A stretch of DNA of 64,000 nt, taken from Bradyrhizobium sp. AUGA SZCCT0176 (lineage in GTDB: Bacteria; Pseudomonadota; Alphaproteobacteria; Rhizobiales; Xanthobacteraceae). Under the pieces are notes generated by a model, which saw only the letters and a program-made list of their open reading frames with translations, was not told the DNA's origin and searched no databases. This document shows positions 46,035 to 54,635 of the stretch, one piece after another. Numbering within the stretch: position 1 is the stretch's first letter; the number at the start of each line of letters is the position of its first letter. The stretch covers positions 124,001 through 188,000 of the forward strand of contig NZ_JAFCMB010000006.1 of the NCBI RefSeq assembly GCF_018130145.1, written 5' to 3'. Position numbers and translations under genes: made by a program.

Positions 46035-48716
46035 ATGAACATGAGCGGCGTCAACGAGATCAGGTCGAAATTTTTGGACTATTTTGCCGAGAACGGCCAC
46101 GAGATCGTGCCGTCGTCGCCGCTGGTGCCGCGCAACGACCCGACCTTGATGTTCACGGCGGCCGGTATGGTGCAGTTCAAGAACGTCTTCACCGGCATCG
46201 AGAAGCGCGCCTATCAGCGCGCTACGACGTCGCAGAAATGCGTCCGCGCCGGCGGCAAGCACAACGACCTCGACAATGTCGGCTACACCGCGCGCCATCT
46301 CACGTTCTTCGAGATGCTCGGCAATTTCTCGTTCGGCGATTACTTCAAGGAGCGTGCGATCGAGCTCGCCTGGAACCTGGTCACCAAGGGTTTCGGGCTG
46401 AACAAGGACAAGCTGCTCGTCACCATCTACCACGACGACGACGAGGCGGCGCGCTACTGGAAGAAGATCGCCGGCTTCTCCGACGACCGCATCATCCGCA
46501 TCGCGACATCAGACAATTTCTGGGCCGCGGGCGATACCGGTCCCTGCGGTCCATGCTCCGAGATCTTTATCGACCGCGGCGAGCACATCTGGGGCGGGCC
46601 TCCGGGCAGCCCGGAGGAGGACGGCGATCGCTTCCTCGAATTCTGGAACCTGGTCTTCATGCAGTTCGATCAGGTGACGAAGGAGGAGCGCGTGCCGCTG
46701 CCGCGTCCCTCGATCGACACCGGCCTCGGGCTGGAGCGCATGGCCTGCATCCTGCAGGGCGTCGAGAGCGTCTTCGAAACCGATCTGTTCCGTCACCTGA
46801 TCGATGCCACCGCGTCCGCGCTCGGGCACGGACCGGAGGAGCAGAACGTGGCGTCGTTCCGCGTGATCGCGGATCACCTGCGCGCATCGTCGTTCCTGAT
46901 TGCCGACGGCGTGCTGCCCTCGAACGAAGGCCGCGGCTATGTGCTGCGCCGGATCATGCGCCGCGCGATGCGCCACGGGCAGTTGCTCGGCGCGCGCGAT
47001 CCGCTGATGCATCGTCTCGTTTCGGCGCTGGTGCGCGAGATGGGCCAGGCCTATCCGGATCTGGTGCGAGGCGAAAAGCTGATCGAGGAAACGCTGCGGC
47101 TGGAAGAGACGCGCTTCCGCAAGACGCTCGAGCGCGGCCTGTCGATCCTCGACGAGAAGAGCAGTTCGCTGAAGAAGGGCGACATGTTCGACGGCGATAC
47201 CGCCTTCACGCTGTACGACACCTACGGTTTCCCGCTCGATCTGACCCAGGATGCATTGAAGTCGCGCGGCATCAGCGTCGATCTCGCCTCGTTCACTGAT
47301 GCGATGGAAAAGCAGAAAGAGAAGGCGCGTGCGTCGTGGGCGGGATCGGGCGATACCGCGAGCGAGACCGTCTGGTTTCCGCTGCGCGAAAAACTCGGCG
47401 CCACCGAGTTCCTCGGTTATGAAACCGAGAGCGCCGAGGGCGTGGTTTCCGCGCTGGTGAAGGACGGCAAGGATGCCGACAGCCTCAAGGCCGGCGAGAC
47501 AGGATCGATCGTTCTCAACCAGACGCCGTTTTATGCCGAGTCCGGCGGCCAGGTCGGCGACACCGGCGTGATGATCGGCAAGGACGTCAAGTTCCGCGTC
47601 ACCGATACGCAGAAGCGGGCCGGCGATCTATTCGTGCATCTGGGCACGGTGGAGCAGGGCACGCTGAAGGTCGGCACCGCCTTGCAGCTCGAGGTCGACC
47701 ATATCAGGCGCTCCTCGATCCGGGCGCATCACTCGGCGACGCATCTGCTGCACGAGGCGCTGCGCCAGGTGCTCGGCGACCACATCGCCCAGCGCGGCTC
47801 GCTGGTGGCGCCCGATCGCTTGCGATTCGATTTCGTGCACCAGAAGCCGATCACGGCGGAAGAAATCGCGCGCATCGAGGATATCGCCAACGAGGTGGTG
47901 CTGGAGAATGACGAAGTCACGACGCGCCTGATGGCGGTAGACGACGCCCGCGAGGCCGGGGCGCGCGCACTGTTCGGCGAAAAATATGGCGATGAGGTGC
48001 GCGTGGTGTCGATGGGCAAGCAGGCCCGCGACCAGGGCCAGAACACGCTCGGCTGGTCGGTGGAATTGTGCGGCGGCACCCATGTTCGCCGTACCGGCGA
48101 CATCGGCCTCATTTCAGTGACCGGCGAAAGCGCGGTTGCCTCCGGCGTTCGCCGCATCGAGGCGCTGACCGGACGGCATGCGCGCAAGCACGCCAACGAC
48201 ACCATGCAGCTTGCGAGGAACGCGGCCGGCGAGCTGCGCACCTCGGTCGAAGAGATGCCGGCGCGCATTGCCGCGCTGGTGGAAGAGCGCAAGAAACTCG
48301 AGCGCGACCTGTCGGATGCACGCAAGAAGCTCGCGATGGGCGGCGGCGGAGGCAATGGCGCTGCGGCTACCGGCGGCGTGCGCGAAGCGGGCGGCGTCAA
48401 GCTCCTGGCGCGTGCGGTCGAAGGCGTCGAGACCAAGGATCTGAAGAGTCTCGTCGACGACGGCAAGAAGCAGATTGGCTCCGGCGTGGTTGCGATCGTC
48501 GGCGTCACCGAGGATGGCAAGGCCGGCGTGGTGGTCGGCGTCACCGCCGACCTGACCTCGCGCTTCAGCGCAGTCGATCTCGTCAAGATCGCCTCGGCAA
48601 CGCTCGGCGGCAAGGGCGGCGGCGGGCGGCCCGACATGGCTCAAGCCGGCGGGCCCGACGGCGCCAAGGCCGATGCGGCGTTGTCGGCGATCGAAAAGGC
48701 CATGGCGGGCGCTTAG
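46035..48716 (+). CDS. alaS: Alanyl-tRNA synthetase
   Basis: The 893-residue class II synthetase charges tRNA-Ala with alanine. The aminoacylation domain opens MNMSGVNEIRSKFLDYFAEN, the editing domain holds HHSATHLLHEALRQVL and the downstream CGGTHVRRTGDIGLISVTGE zinc/editing motif, and the C-terminal DHHA1-type region contains GGGGRPDMAQAGG. It is divergent from the glycine operon. The length is normal. A second ATG six bases later is equally possible; no strong ribosome binding site precedes either. Confidence 0.97.
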   Translation: MNMSGVNEIRSKFLDYFAENGHEIVPSSPLVPRNDPTLMFTAAGMVQFKNVFTGIEKRAYQRATTSQKCVRAGGKHNDLDNVGYTARHLTFFEMLGNFSFGDYFKERAIELAWNLVTKGFGLNKDKLLVTIYHDDDEAARYWKKIAGFSDDRIIRIATSDNFWAAGDTGPCGPCSEIFIDRGEHIWGGPPGSPEEDGDRFLEFWNLVFMQFDQVTKEERVPLPRPSIDTGLGLERMACILQGVESVFETDLFRHLIDATASALGHGPEEQNVASFRVIADHLRASSFLIADGVLPSNEGRGYVLRRIMRRAMRHGQLLGARDPLMHRLVSALVREMGQAYPDLVRGEKLIEETLRLEETRFRKTLERGLSILDEKSSSLKKGDMFDGDTAFTLYDTYGFPLDLTQDALKSRGISVDLASFTDAMEKQKEKARASWAGSGDTASETVWFPLREKLGATEFLGYETESAEGVVSALVKDGKDADSLKAGETGSIVLNQTPFYAESGGQVGDTGVMIGKDVKFRVTDTQKRAGDLFVHLGTVEQGTLKVGTALQLEVDHIRRSSIRAHHSATHLLHEALRQVLGDHIAQRGSLVAPDRLRFDFVHQKPITAEEIARIEDIANEVVLENDEVTTRLMAVDDAREAGARALFGEKYGDEVRVVSMGKQARDQGQNTLGWSVELCGGTHVRRTGDIGLISVTGESAVASGVRRIEALTGRHARKHANDTMQLARNAAGELRTSVEEMPARIAALVEERKKLERDLSDARKKLAMGGGGGNGAAATGGVREAGGVKLLARAVEGVETKDLKSLVDDGKKQIGSGVVAIVGVTEDGKAGVVVGVTADLTSRFSAVDLVKIASATLGGKGGGGRPDMAQAGGPDGAKADAALSAIEKAMAGA

Positions 48717-48786
48717 TTTGGTTACGACAAAGCCCAGCGGCACGAGCGCATGCCGGCAGAAGGGCCAAATGTACTAGGCCCCGTCC

Positions 48787-49290
48787 TCAGCCCTTGCGCA
48801 GGAACACATAGTCTGCCGAGTAAGGCACGTTGAGGAAGCTGCCGACGGTCTCGCATGCGCCTTCGTGCTTGCCGCCTTTGGTGTTGATCCGCTGCACCGT
48901 GGTAACATCGGCCAGGACGCCGCTGCCGCGCCGGGAGGTCACTTCGAGCTTCAGCCAAGGGATGTCGTTTGCGGTCGCGCCGGGGGCGTTGCCGGCGACC
49001 TTGGCGGCCACCGCGCTGCTGTCGCTGTGTTCCCAATTCGGTCCGGCGTAGTGGCGGCCGACGGTCTTGCCGTCGGCGAGCAGCGTCGCGATCGGTTCGC
49101 GGAACGACCAGATCGCCTTGCCGTCGGCGCCGGCCTTGCATTCGTAGACCTGCGCGCCTTCGGCATGCAGGGTCACGACGACGCTTTGGCCTGGTGCGCC
49201 GATGGCTTCGGGAAGCGGTTCGGCGGCGCGTGTGGTCGCTGAACTCGCAAGCAGCAGGAGGGTAATCGCGGCAATCCGAAGAGGAGGCAT
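48787..49290 (-). CDS. Exported DUF3455-family protein
   Basis: The 167-residue product has a signal peptide (MPPLRIAAITLLLLASSATT, cleavage after RAAEP) and a DUF3455-like body: VYECKAGADGKAIWSFREPI, GRHYAGPNWEHSDSSAVAAK and the closing VPYSADYVFLRKG. Two Cys (YECKAG and GACETVG) may be bridged. Members of the family are small secreted proteins of unknown function. CGGAGTATCGCC precedes the ATG. It is convergent with alaS. Confidence 0.85.
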   Translation of the reverse strand: MPPLRIAAITLLLLASSATTRAAEPLPEAIGAPGQSVVVTLHAEGAQVYECKAGADGKAIWSFREPIATLLADGKTVGRHYAGPNWEHSDSSAVAAKVAGNAPGATANDIPWLKLEVTSRRGSGVLADVTTVQRINTKGGKHEGACETVGSFLNVPYSADYVFLRKG

Positions 49291-49307
49291 GGCGATACTC
49301 CGAACTC

Positions 49308-49344
49308 GTCATGGCGAGAAGCGGAAGCTTCGCTCGCCATGACG
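49308..49344. repeat. Perfect 12-bp hairpin between two minus-strand genes
   Basis: CGTCATGGCGAG (49308-49319) and CTCGCCATGACG (49333-49344) form a perfect stem in the short gap between icd and the DUF3455 gene. Read on the minus strand it lies just downstream of the icd stop and probably ends that transcript. Confidence 0.7.
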
Positions 49345-49372
49345 TTAATAGTCTTGCCGATGACGAGGCGGC

Positions 49373-50590
49373 TTACTTCGCTGCCATCGCCTTGGTGAGG
49401 TTCTCCGCGACCTTGTCGAGGAAGCCTGTCGTGGAGAGCCAGCGCTGGTCGGCGCCGACCAGGAGCGCAAGGTCCTTGGTCATGTAGCCGGCCTCGACGG
49501 TGTCGACGCAAACCTTCTCCAGCGTGTTGGCAAACTTCGCCAGTTCCTCGTTGTTGTCGAGCTTGGCGCGGTGCGACAGGCCGCGGGTCCAGGCGAAGAT
49601 CGAGGCGATCGAGTTGGTCGAGGTTTCCTTGCCCTTCTGGTGCTCGCGGTAGTGCCGCGTCACCGTGCCATGCGCGGCCTCGGCTTCCACGGTGTCGCCG
49701 TCCGGCGTCATCAGCACCGAGGTCATCAGGCCGAGCGAGCCATAGCCCTGCGCCACCGTGTCGGACTGCACGTCGCCGTCGTAGTTCTTGCAGGCCCAGA
49801 CATAGCCGCCGGACCACTTCATCGCCGCCGCCACCATGTCGTCGATCAGGCGGTGTTCATAGGTGATCTTCTTCGCCTCGAACTTGGCCTTGAATTCCTT
49901 GTCGTAGATGTCCTGGAAGATGTCCTTGAACCGCCCGTCATAGGTTTTCAGGATGGTGTTCTTGGTCGAGAGATAGACCGAGTAGCTCTTGGCGAGGCCC
50001 TGGTTGAACGAGGCGCGGGCGAAATCGGCGATCGAGTCGTCGAGATTGTACATCGCAAGCGCAATGCCGGCGCCCGGCGACTTGTAGACTTCGCGCTCGA
50101 TCACCTGGCCGTCGTCGCCGACGAATTTCATCGTCAGCGTGCCCTTGCCGGGGAACTTGAAATCAGTGGCGCGGTACTGGTCGCCGAAGGCGTGACGGCC
50201 GATGATGATCGGCTTGGTCCAGCCGGGCACCAGGCGCGGCACGTTCTTGCAGATGATCGGTTCGCGGAACACCACGCCGCCGAGGATGTTGCGGATGGTG
50301 CCGTTGGGCGACTTCCACATTTCCTTGAGGCCGAATTCCTTCACCCGGGCCTCGTCCGGGGTGATGGTGGCGCATTTGACGCCGACGCCGACCTTCTTGA
50401 TGGCGTTGGCGGCGTCGATCGTGACCTGGTCATTGGTCTTGTCGCGGTATTCCATCCCAAGGTCGAAATACATCAGGTTCACGTCAAGGAACGGGTTGAT
50501 CAGCTTGTCCTTGATGTACTGCCAGATGATCCGGGTCATCTCGTCGCCATCGAGTTCGACGACGGGGTTGGTCACCTTGATTTTTGCCAT
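49373..50590 (-). CDS. icd: NADP-dependent isocitrate dehydrogenase
   Basis: The 405-residue dimeric enzyme of the TCA cycle oxidises isocitrate to 2-oxoglutarate with NADP+. Substrate-binding and metal motifs are present (SPNGTIRNILGGVVFREPII, YENYD-like KNYDGDVQSDTVAQGYGSLG with catalytic Asp, HGTVTRHYREHQKGKETSTN). This is the eukaryote-like class II NADP-IDH found in alphaproteobacteria rather than the phosphorylated E. coli type. No strong ribosome binding site precedes the ATG. It is probably monocistronic. Confidence 0.96.
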   Translation of the reverse strand: MAKIKVTNPVVELDGDEMTRIIWQYIKDKLINPFLDVNLMYFDLGMEYRDKTNDQVTIDAANAIKKVGVGVKCATITPDEARVKEFGLKEMWKSPNGTIRNILGGVVFREPIICKNVPRLVPGWTKPIIIGRHAFGDQYRATDFKFPGKGTLTMKFVGDDGQVIEREVYKSPGAGIALAMYNLDDSIADFARASFNQGLAKSYSVYLSTKNTILKTYDGRFKDIFQDIYDKEFKAKFEAKKITYEHRLIDDMVAAAMKWSGGYVWACKNYDGDVQSDTVAQGYGSLGLMTSVLMTPDGDTVEAEAAHGTVTRHYREHQKGKETSTNSIASIFAWTRGLSHRAKLDNNEELAKFANTLEKVCVDTVEAGYMTKDLALLVGADQRWLSTTGFLDKVAENLTKAMAAK

Positions 50591-50711
50591 GACGGAGGGG
50601 GCCTTTTTTGGAAAACCGCGCGTTTAGCGGCGGATGGGATGGTGGTGCCGTCGCTATAGCATCCGAAAACGCGGGCTGGAAGGCGATTGGCGGTGCGGAT
50701 ATGGCTGGTTT

Positions 50712-51326
50712 TCAGGCGAGCCCGAAACGCCGTTCCAGCCAGCTTCGCGCCTTGCCGGGTGGCATGGCGCGGATCACGGCGGCGGCGCCGCGGTTCTGCC
50801 GGTGATGGATCTCGGCGATGTGCAGATAGAGCCGGGCGGCACGCCAGCTGCGGTCCGGATGGCAAAGCTCCAGAATTCTGCGCCACACCGCATTGGCATG
50901 GCTGGGATGCTCCGCGAAGCAGGCGCCCCAGAGAATCTCAAGCGCGTAGGCCTTCGATGCGTGGGGCTCAATTCGAGAGGCCAGATCAAGGCACTTTTTG
51001 AGTTCGCGCTCGGCAAAGACAAGTCGCCCCTGCTTGAACGCTACGCCGATCGGCCACGCCATCACGGCCACTGTGCCATAGGCGTCATGGCATGATGGCG
51101 CCTCACGCGCGGCCTCTTCCAGGATAGACAGGGCCGCGCTTGGGTCCGCGTATTCCGCAACCGAGGCGAGAGCCTGAACGCGATACCACGCATCGGGGCA
51201 GCCGCGCGCCGCCTGCAGCGCCTTGGCGGTGTCGGTCGGCGCCAACTGTCCCGCCTGCTGACGTCCGATCAGGGACGCATGTGAAGGCCTGGGCGTATGC
51301 GGACGGCGCTGTTGCTGCGAAGACAT
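50712..51326 (-). CDS. Helical-repeat hypothetical protein, 204 aa
   Basis: The soluble product contains repeated helical segments such as AWYRVQALASVAEYADPSAA, ALSILEEAAREAPSCHDAYG and KAYALEILWGACFAEHPSHA, which look like TPR- or HEAT-like hairpins. No catalytic motif or signal is present. It is on the minus strand, 48 bp after the hydrolase-membrane gene that precedes it, so both may share a promoter. I cannot assign a function. Confidence 0.6.
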   Translation of the reverse strand: MSSQQQRRPHTPRPSHASLIGRQQAGQLAPTDTAKALQAARGCPDAWYRVQALASVAEYADPSAALSILEEAAREAPSCHDAYGTVAVMAWPIGVAFKQGRLVFAERELKKCLDLASRIEPHASKAYALEILWGACFAEHPSHANAVWRRILELCHPDRSWRAARLYLHIAEIHHRQNRGAAAVIRAMPPGKARSWLERRFGLA

Positions 51327-51374
51327 GAAGCTTTGTCGCGGTGCGCGCGGACGCGGTTCGCAGCAAGATTTCCC

Positions 51375-53102
51375 TCAGAACGCTGCCTGCGTCGCTGTTC
51401 CCGCCACCACATACCAGGTCACGAACAGGCCGCAGATCAGGGCGCCGGGCAGGCTGGAGCCGGTCCGCCGCCAGGTGAAGGTCGCGACCACGGCGCAGAT
51501 CGCCAGTAGCGGCACGAACTGGATGGCGACGATGGTCGACAGCGGCACGAAGCCGGGATCTGGCAGCGGGTTGAACAGCTTTCCGGTCAACCAAAGCGTG
51601 CCGTATTGTAATACCAGCAGCACGATGAAGCCCAGCGTCAGCGCCAGGATGTTGGTGAGGTAAAGCCCGGCACGCCCCGCCGCCATGGTCGAGAAATTCC
51701 GGTGCAGCACATGCAGCGCCACCACGAAGAAGGCCGTGAACGGCACCAGGTAGATCAGGAAAATCATCGCTTGCTTGGCGCTCATCAGCTTCATCGCCAC
51801 GATCCAGAACCGGAAGTCGATCTTGAAGGCGAGATCGGCCAGCCACAGCGCCGCATAACCGATCGCAACGGTGGCGACCGCGATGATGACCGACTGGCCG
51901 ACAATACCGGCCCGGCTGGCCCGCTTGGGCGCGAACGGCATCAGGGCCAGCGTGATCAGGGCATTGATGACGGCCCAGACCATGATCTGGTTGGTAATCC
52001 CCTGCGGCAGCCAGGCCGACGGTTTTACAAAAGTGCCCGCCAGCGCGAAGGCTGGATAGTAGGTCAGCGCCGGGATGAACGCGGTCAGGATGAAGGCGGT
52101 GGTCCAGCGCCGGCCGTCTGCCGCCGAATGTGCCGGCATGGTGCCGTCGGCGATCTCGGGCAGCCGCAGGCGGGAATACATTTTGGCTTCCAGCAGGGCG
52201 TCGAAGGCCCCGATCAGGAGGGCGACAAAGCCGAGCAGGGCGATCAGCGTGCCGATTTCCTTGCGGAACCAGATCTGGTCGTCGACCGGCAGCGGCGTGC
52301 CGCCCTTCAACGTCTTGGCGAACCAGTCGAGGCTGTAGCCGATCGCTTCATGGGAGATGTGCTCGGCCGGGTGGGTGATGGCGGGGGTGTAGAGCACCCG
52401 CGCGGTTCCCTGGGCGATGTCGCCATAGACCTTGCCGGGCTCGACCGGTCCCTGGGTGCCGAACATCGCCCACAGCTTTGGGCTCTGGGCGACGTCGCGG
52501 GCCCGATCGACGCCCCACATCAGGGTCGAAAATTCCTCGTATTGGGCGAACACGAGCGCCGTGTTCCGCGGCCAGGTCGGGGTGCCGTCGGCGGCGAACG
52601 GCTTGCCGGTCGACGACCCCTCCAGCACCATCGACTTGTAGTCGTTGGGCATGGCGGTCGCTGCGGCCAGCACGGTCCAACCACCCATCGAATGACCCTC
52701 GAGGCCGATATTGGTCTTGTCGACGAAGTCGAGGCTGCGCAGATAGGCCAGTCCGTCCGGACCACCAAAACCGTTGGCGAAGGCGGGCGGGTCGCTATAG
52801 CCGTGGCCGGTCTGGTCGAGGGCGAGGACGACATAGCCGCGGCGGGCGAACTCGATGGCAAAGCCGTCCTGGGTCTCGCGCGAATTGATGTAGCCGTGGA
52901 CCGCCAGAATGCCCGGCGCCGGAATCTGCGGCGTGGCATTTGCCGGGATGTAGAGCAGGGCACTCATGGTGTTGCCCTTGGCGCCCTTGAACCTGACTTC
53001 CTGGATCCGGATGCCGCCGGACGTCTGGGTCAAATGGGCCAGCAGTCCGCCGGCCAGAATGAGGAGGAAACCGACAATCGCCAACGACCATCTGCCGCGC
53101 AT
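51375..53102 (-). CDS. Alpha/beta hydrolase fused to a polytopic membrane domain
   Basis: The 575-residue protein has an N-terminal membrane anchor (about 7-24), an alpha/beta-hydrolase domain (about 30-270) with the nucleophile Ser138 in LEGHSMGGWTV and ALDQTGHGYSDPP upstream, then about eight transmembrane segments from 285 to 575 (IGTLIALLGFVALLIGAFDA, QAMIFLIYLVPFTAFFVVAL). A membrane-anchored periplasmic esterase or peptidase with an unknown membrane domain is the simplest reading. The fused layout is uncommon. No ribosome binding site stands out. Confidence 0.8.
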   Translation of the reverse strand: MRGRWSLAIVGFLLILAGGLLAHLTQTSGGIRIQEVRFKGAKGNTMSALLYIPANATPQIPAPGILAVHGYINSRETQDGFAIEFARRGYVVLALDQTGHGYSDPPAFANGFGGPDGLAYLRSLDFVDKTNIGLEGHSMGGWTVLAAATAMPNDYKSMVLEGSSTGKPFAADGTPTWPRNTALVFAQYEEFSTLMWGVDRARDVAQSPKLWAMFGTQGPVEPGKVYGDIAQGTARVLYTPAITHPAEHISHEAIGYSLDWFAKTLKGGTPLPVDDQIWFRKEIGTLIALLGFVALLIGAFDALLEAKMYSRLRLPEIADGTMPAHSAADGRRWTTAFILTAFIPALTYYPAFALAGTFVKPSAWLPQGITNQIMVWAVINALITLALMPFAPKRASRAGIVGQSVIIAVATVAIGYAALWLADLAFKIDFRFWIVAMKLMSAKQAMIFLIYLVPFTAFFVVALHVLHRNFSTMAAGRAGLYLTNILALTLGFIVLLVLQYGTLWLTGKLFNPLPDPGFVPLSTIVAIQFVPLLAICAVVATFTWRRTGSSLPGALICGLFVTWYVVAGTATQAAF

Positions 53103-53325
53103 GGACGTCTCCTCTTTTGGCCTCAGCCGTTGAACCGGCCGCCTGTTTGTTTGCAGCTTCGCTTTGAGTGTGATTGTTAGCCTATCCGAAAGCCGTGGGC
53201 GTACAAGCTGCGAGCGATCAAGCCCAATTCAGGCTTTGACCGAACTTTCGGAAACGCTACTAAGCCCGTTATCTGGCTTGAGAATTCTGGCCGCTGTTGT
53301 GGCCGGTCATCGAGACATGGAATGA

Positions 53326-53363
53326 GGTTTTGAATCAGGTGCTTCGCATCCTGATTCAAAACC
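53326..53363. repeat. 14-bp inverted repeat with GANTC sites before trmJ
   Basis: GGTTTTGAATCAGG (53326-53339) and CCTGATTCAAAACC (53350-53363) form a perfect hairpin with a 10-base loop. GAATC/GATTC (GANTC, the CcrM methylation site) occurs at 53332, 53353, 53374 and 53392, four sites in 65 bp. Confidence 0.75.
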
Positions 53364-53413
53364 TTCAGAAGTTGAATCAGCTTCCGAACTTGAATCAGAA
53401 AGCGACGCGAGAA

Positions 53414-54619
53414 ATGTCCGGGTCTGGGACCGATAAAACCAAGTCTGGTTTGGACTTAGCTGGACCTGTTGTGATCCTTGTCGAACCACAGCTCGGCGAG
53501 AATATCGGCATGGCCGCGCGAGCGATGGGCAACTTCGCTCTTTCCCGTTTAAGAATCGTGAATCCGCGCGACGGCTGGCCGAACGTGGCGGCGCAACGCG
53601 CGGCGGCCGGCGCCGATCAGATTTTGGAAAGCGCTGAATTGTTCGAAACGGTCGAGCAGGCGGTCGCGGATCTGAGCCTGCTATTTGCGACCACCGCCCG
53701 CGCTCACGACCAGGCCAAGCCGGTGGTGGCACCTGCCGATGCCGCGGCTGAGATCGTGGCCCATGTCGCCGACCGAGGCGGGGTCGGCATCATGTTCGGC
53801 CGGGAGCGCTACGGTCTCCAGAACGAGGAGGTCGCGCTCGCCAACCGGATCATCACCTTCCCGGTCAACCCTGGTTTCGCCTCCCTCAACCTAGCGCAGG
53901 CGGTGCTCTTGATCGGCTATGAGTGGTTCAAGCTTTCGACCGGCGGCGCGCTCCCGTTCGCGATGCCCGAAAGGTCAGAGCCGGCCTCCCAGCATCAGAT
54001 GCAGGCCTTCTTCGACAACCTCGTCCGGGAACTCGACAAGGTCGAGTTCCTGCGCCCGGCCGAGAAGCGGGACACCATGCTGGTCAACCTGCGCAACATC
54101 TTTACCCGGATGGACCCGACCAAGCAGGACATGCACACCCTCCACGGGGTTGTCATGGCGATCGCCGAGGGGCGCAAGGGTCCGGCCAAGGGCGGCGTGC
54201 TCGACGGCGAGCAGGCGACGAGGTTGCGCGCCCTGCTGGCTGAGCATGGCCAGGCGGCTTCGCCGTCGGAGAGCGGCGGAACCGTCCGTGGCCTGGCCCG
54301 ATTGCTGCGCCGCAATCCGACCGACGCCGAGCGCATGCTGTGGCAGGCGCTGACCCGCGACCGCCGCTTCGCCGGCCAATTCAAACGCCAGACTCCGATC
54401 GGCCGCCACATCCCCGACTTCGTCACCTTCGTGCACCGGGTCGCGATCGAACTGGTCAACTCGTCCGAGTCGGAGGCGATCGTCGCCGACCGTGCCGCGC
54501 GGCGGAGCTGGCTGGAGGCGCGCGACTACCGGGTGGTCGAGATGCGGGTGGCGGACGTGGAGAGAGACCTGGAGACCGAACTCGGGCGGCTGGAGGCCAG
54601 CCTGCGTCAGCCTGGTTAA
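53414..54619 (+). CDS. trmJ: TrmJ-type tRNA methyltransferase with DUF559 tail
   Basis: The first 245 residues are the SPOUT methyltransferase that modifies position 32 of tRNAs (ILVEPQLGENIGMAARAMGN, GIMFGRERYGLQNEEV, FPVNPGFASLNLAQAVLLIG). The C-terminal 100 residues match DUF559, a Vsr-like nuclease fold (LRRNPTDAERMLWQALTRDR, GRHIPDFVTFVHRVAIELVN). The usual DUF559 ELDGxxH motif reads ELVNSSE here, so nuclease activity is probably lost. The total is about 401 residues against about 240 for plain TrmJ. The ATG lacks a clear ribosome binding site and upstream ATGs are possible. Confidence 0.85.
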   Translation: MSGSGTDKTKSGLDLAGPVVILVEPQLGENIGMAARAMGNFALSRLRIVNPRDGWPNVAAQRAAAGADQILESAELFETVEQAVADLSLLFATTARAHDQAKPVVAPADAAAEIVAHVADRGGVGIMFGRERYGLQNEEVALANRIITFPVNPGFASLNLAQAVLLIGYEWFKLSTGGALPFAMPERSEPASQHQMQAFFDNLVRELDKVEFLRPAEKRDTMLVNLRNIFTRMDPTKQDMHTLHGVVMAIAEGRKGPAKGGVLDGEQATRLRALLAEHGQAASPSESGGTVRGLARLLRRNPTDAERMLWQALTRDRRFAGQFKRQTPIGRHIPDFVTFVHRVAIELVNSSESEAIVADRAARRSWLEARDYRVVEMRVADVERDLETELGRLEASLRQPG

Positions 54620-54635
54620 GACGAGTCAGTCCCGA

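Noticed and set aside
51702..53180. A 492-codon plus-strand frame opposite the hydrolase-membrane gene
   Set aside because: Antisense to a gene with clear hydrolase motifs and transmembrane helices; the frame has no recognisable domain.
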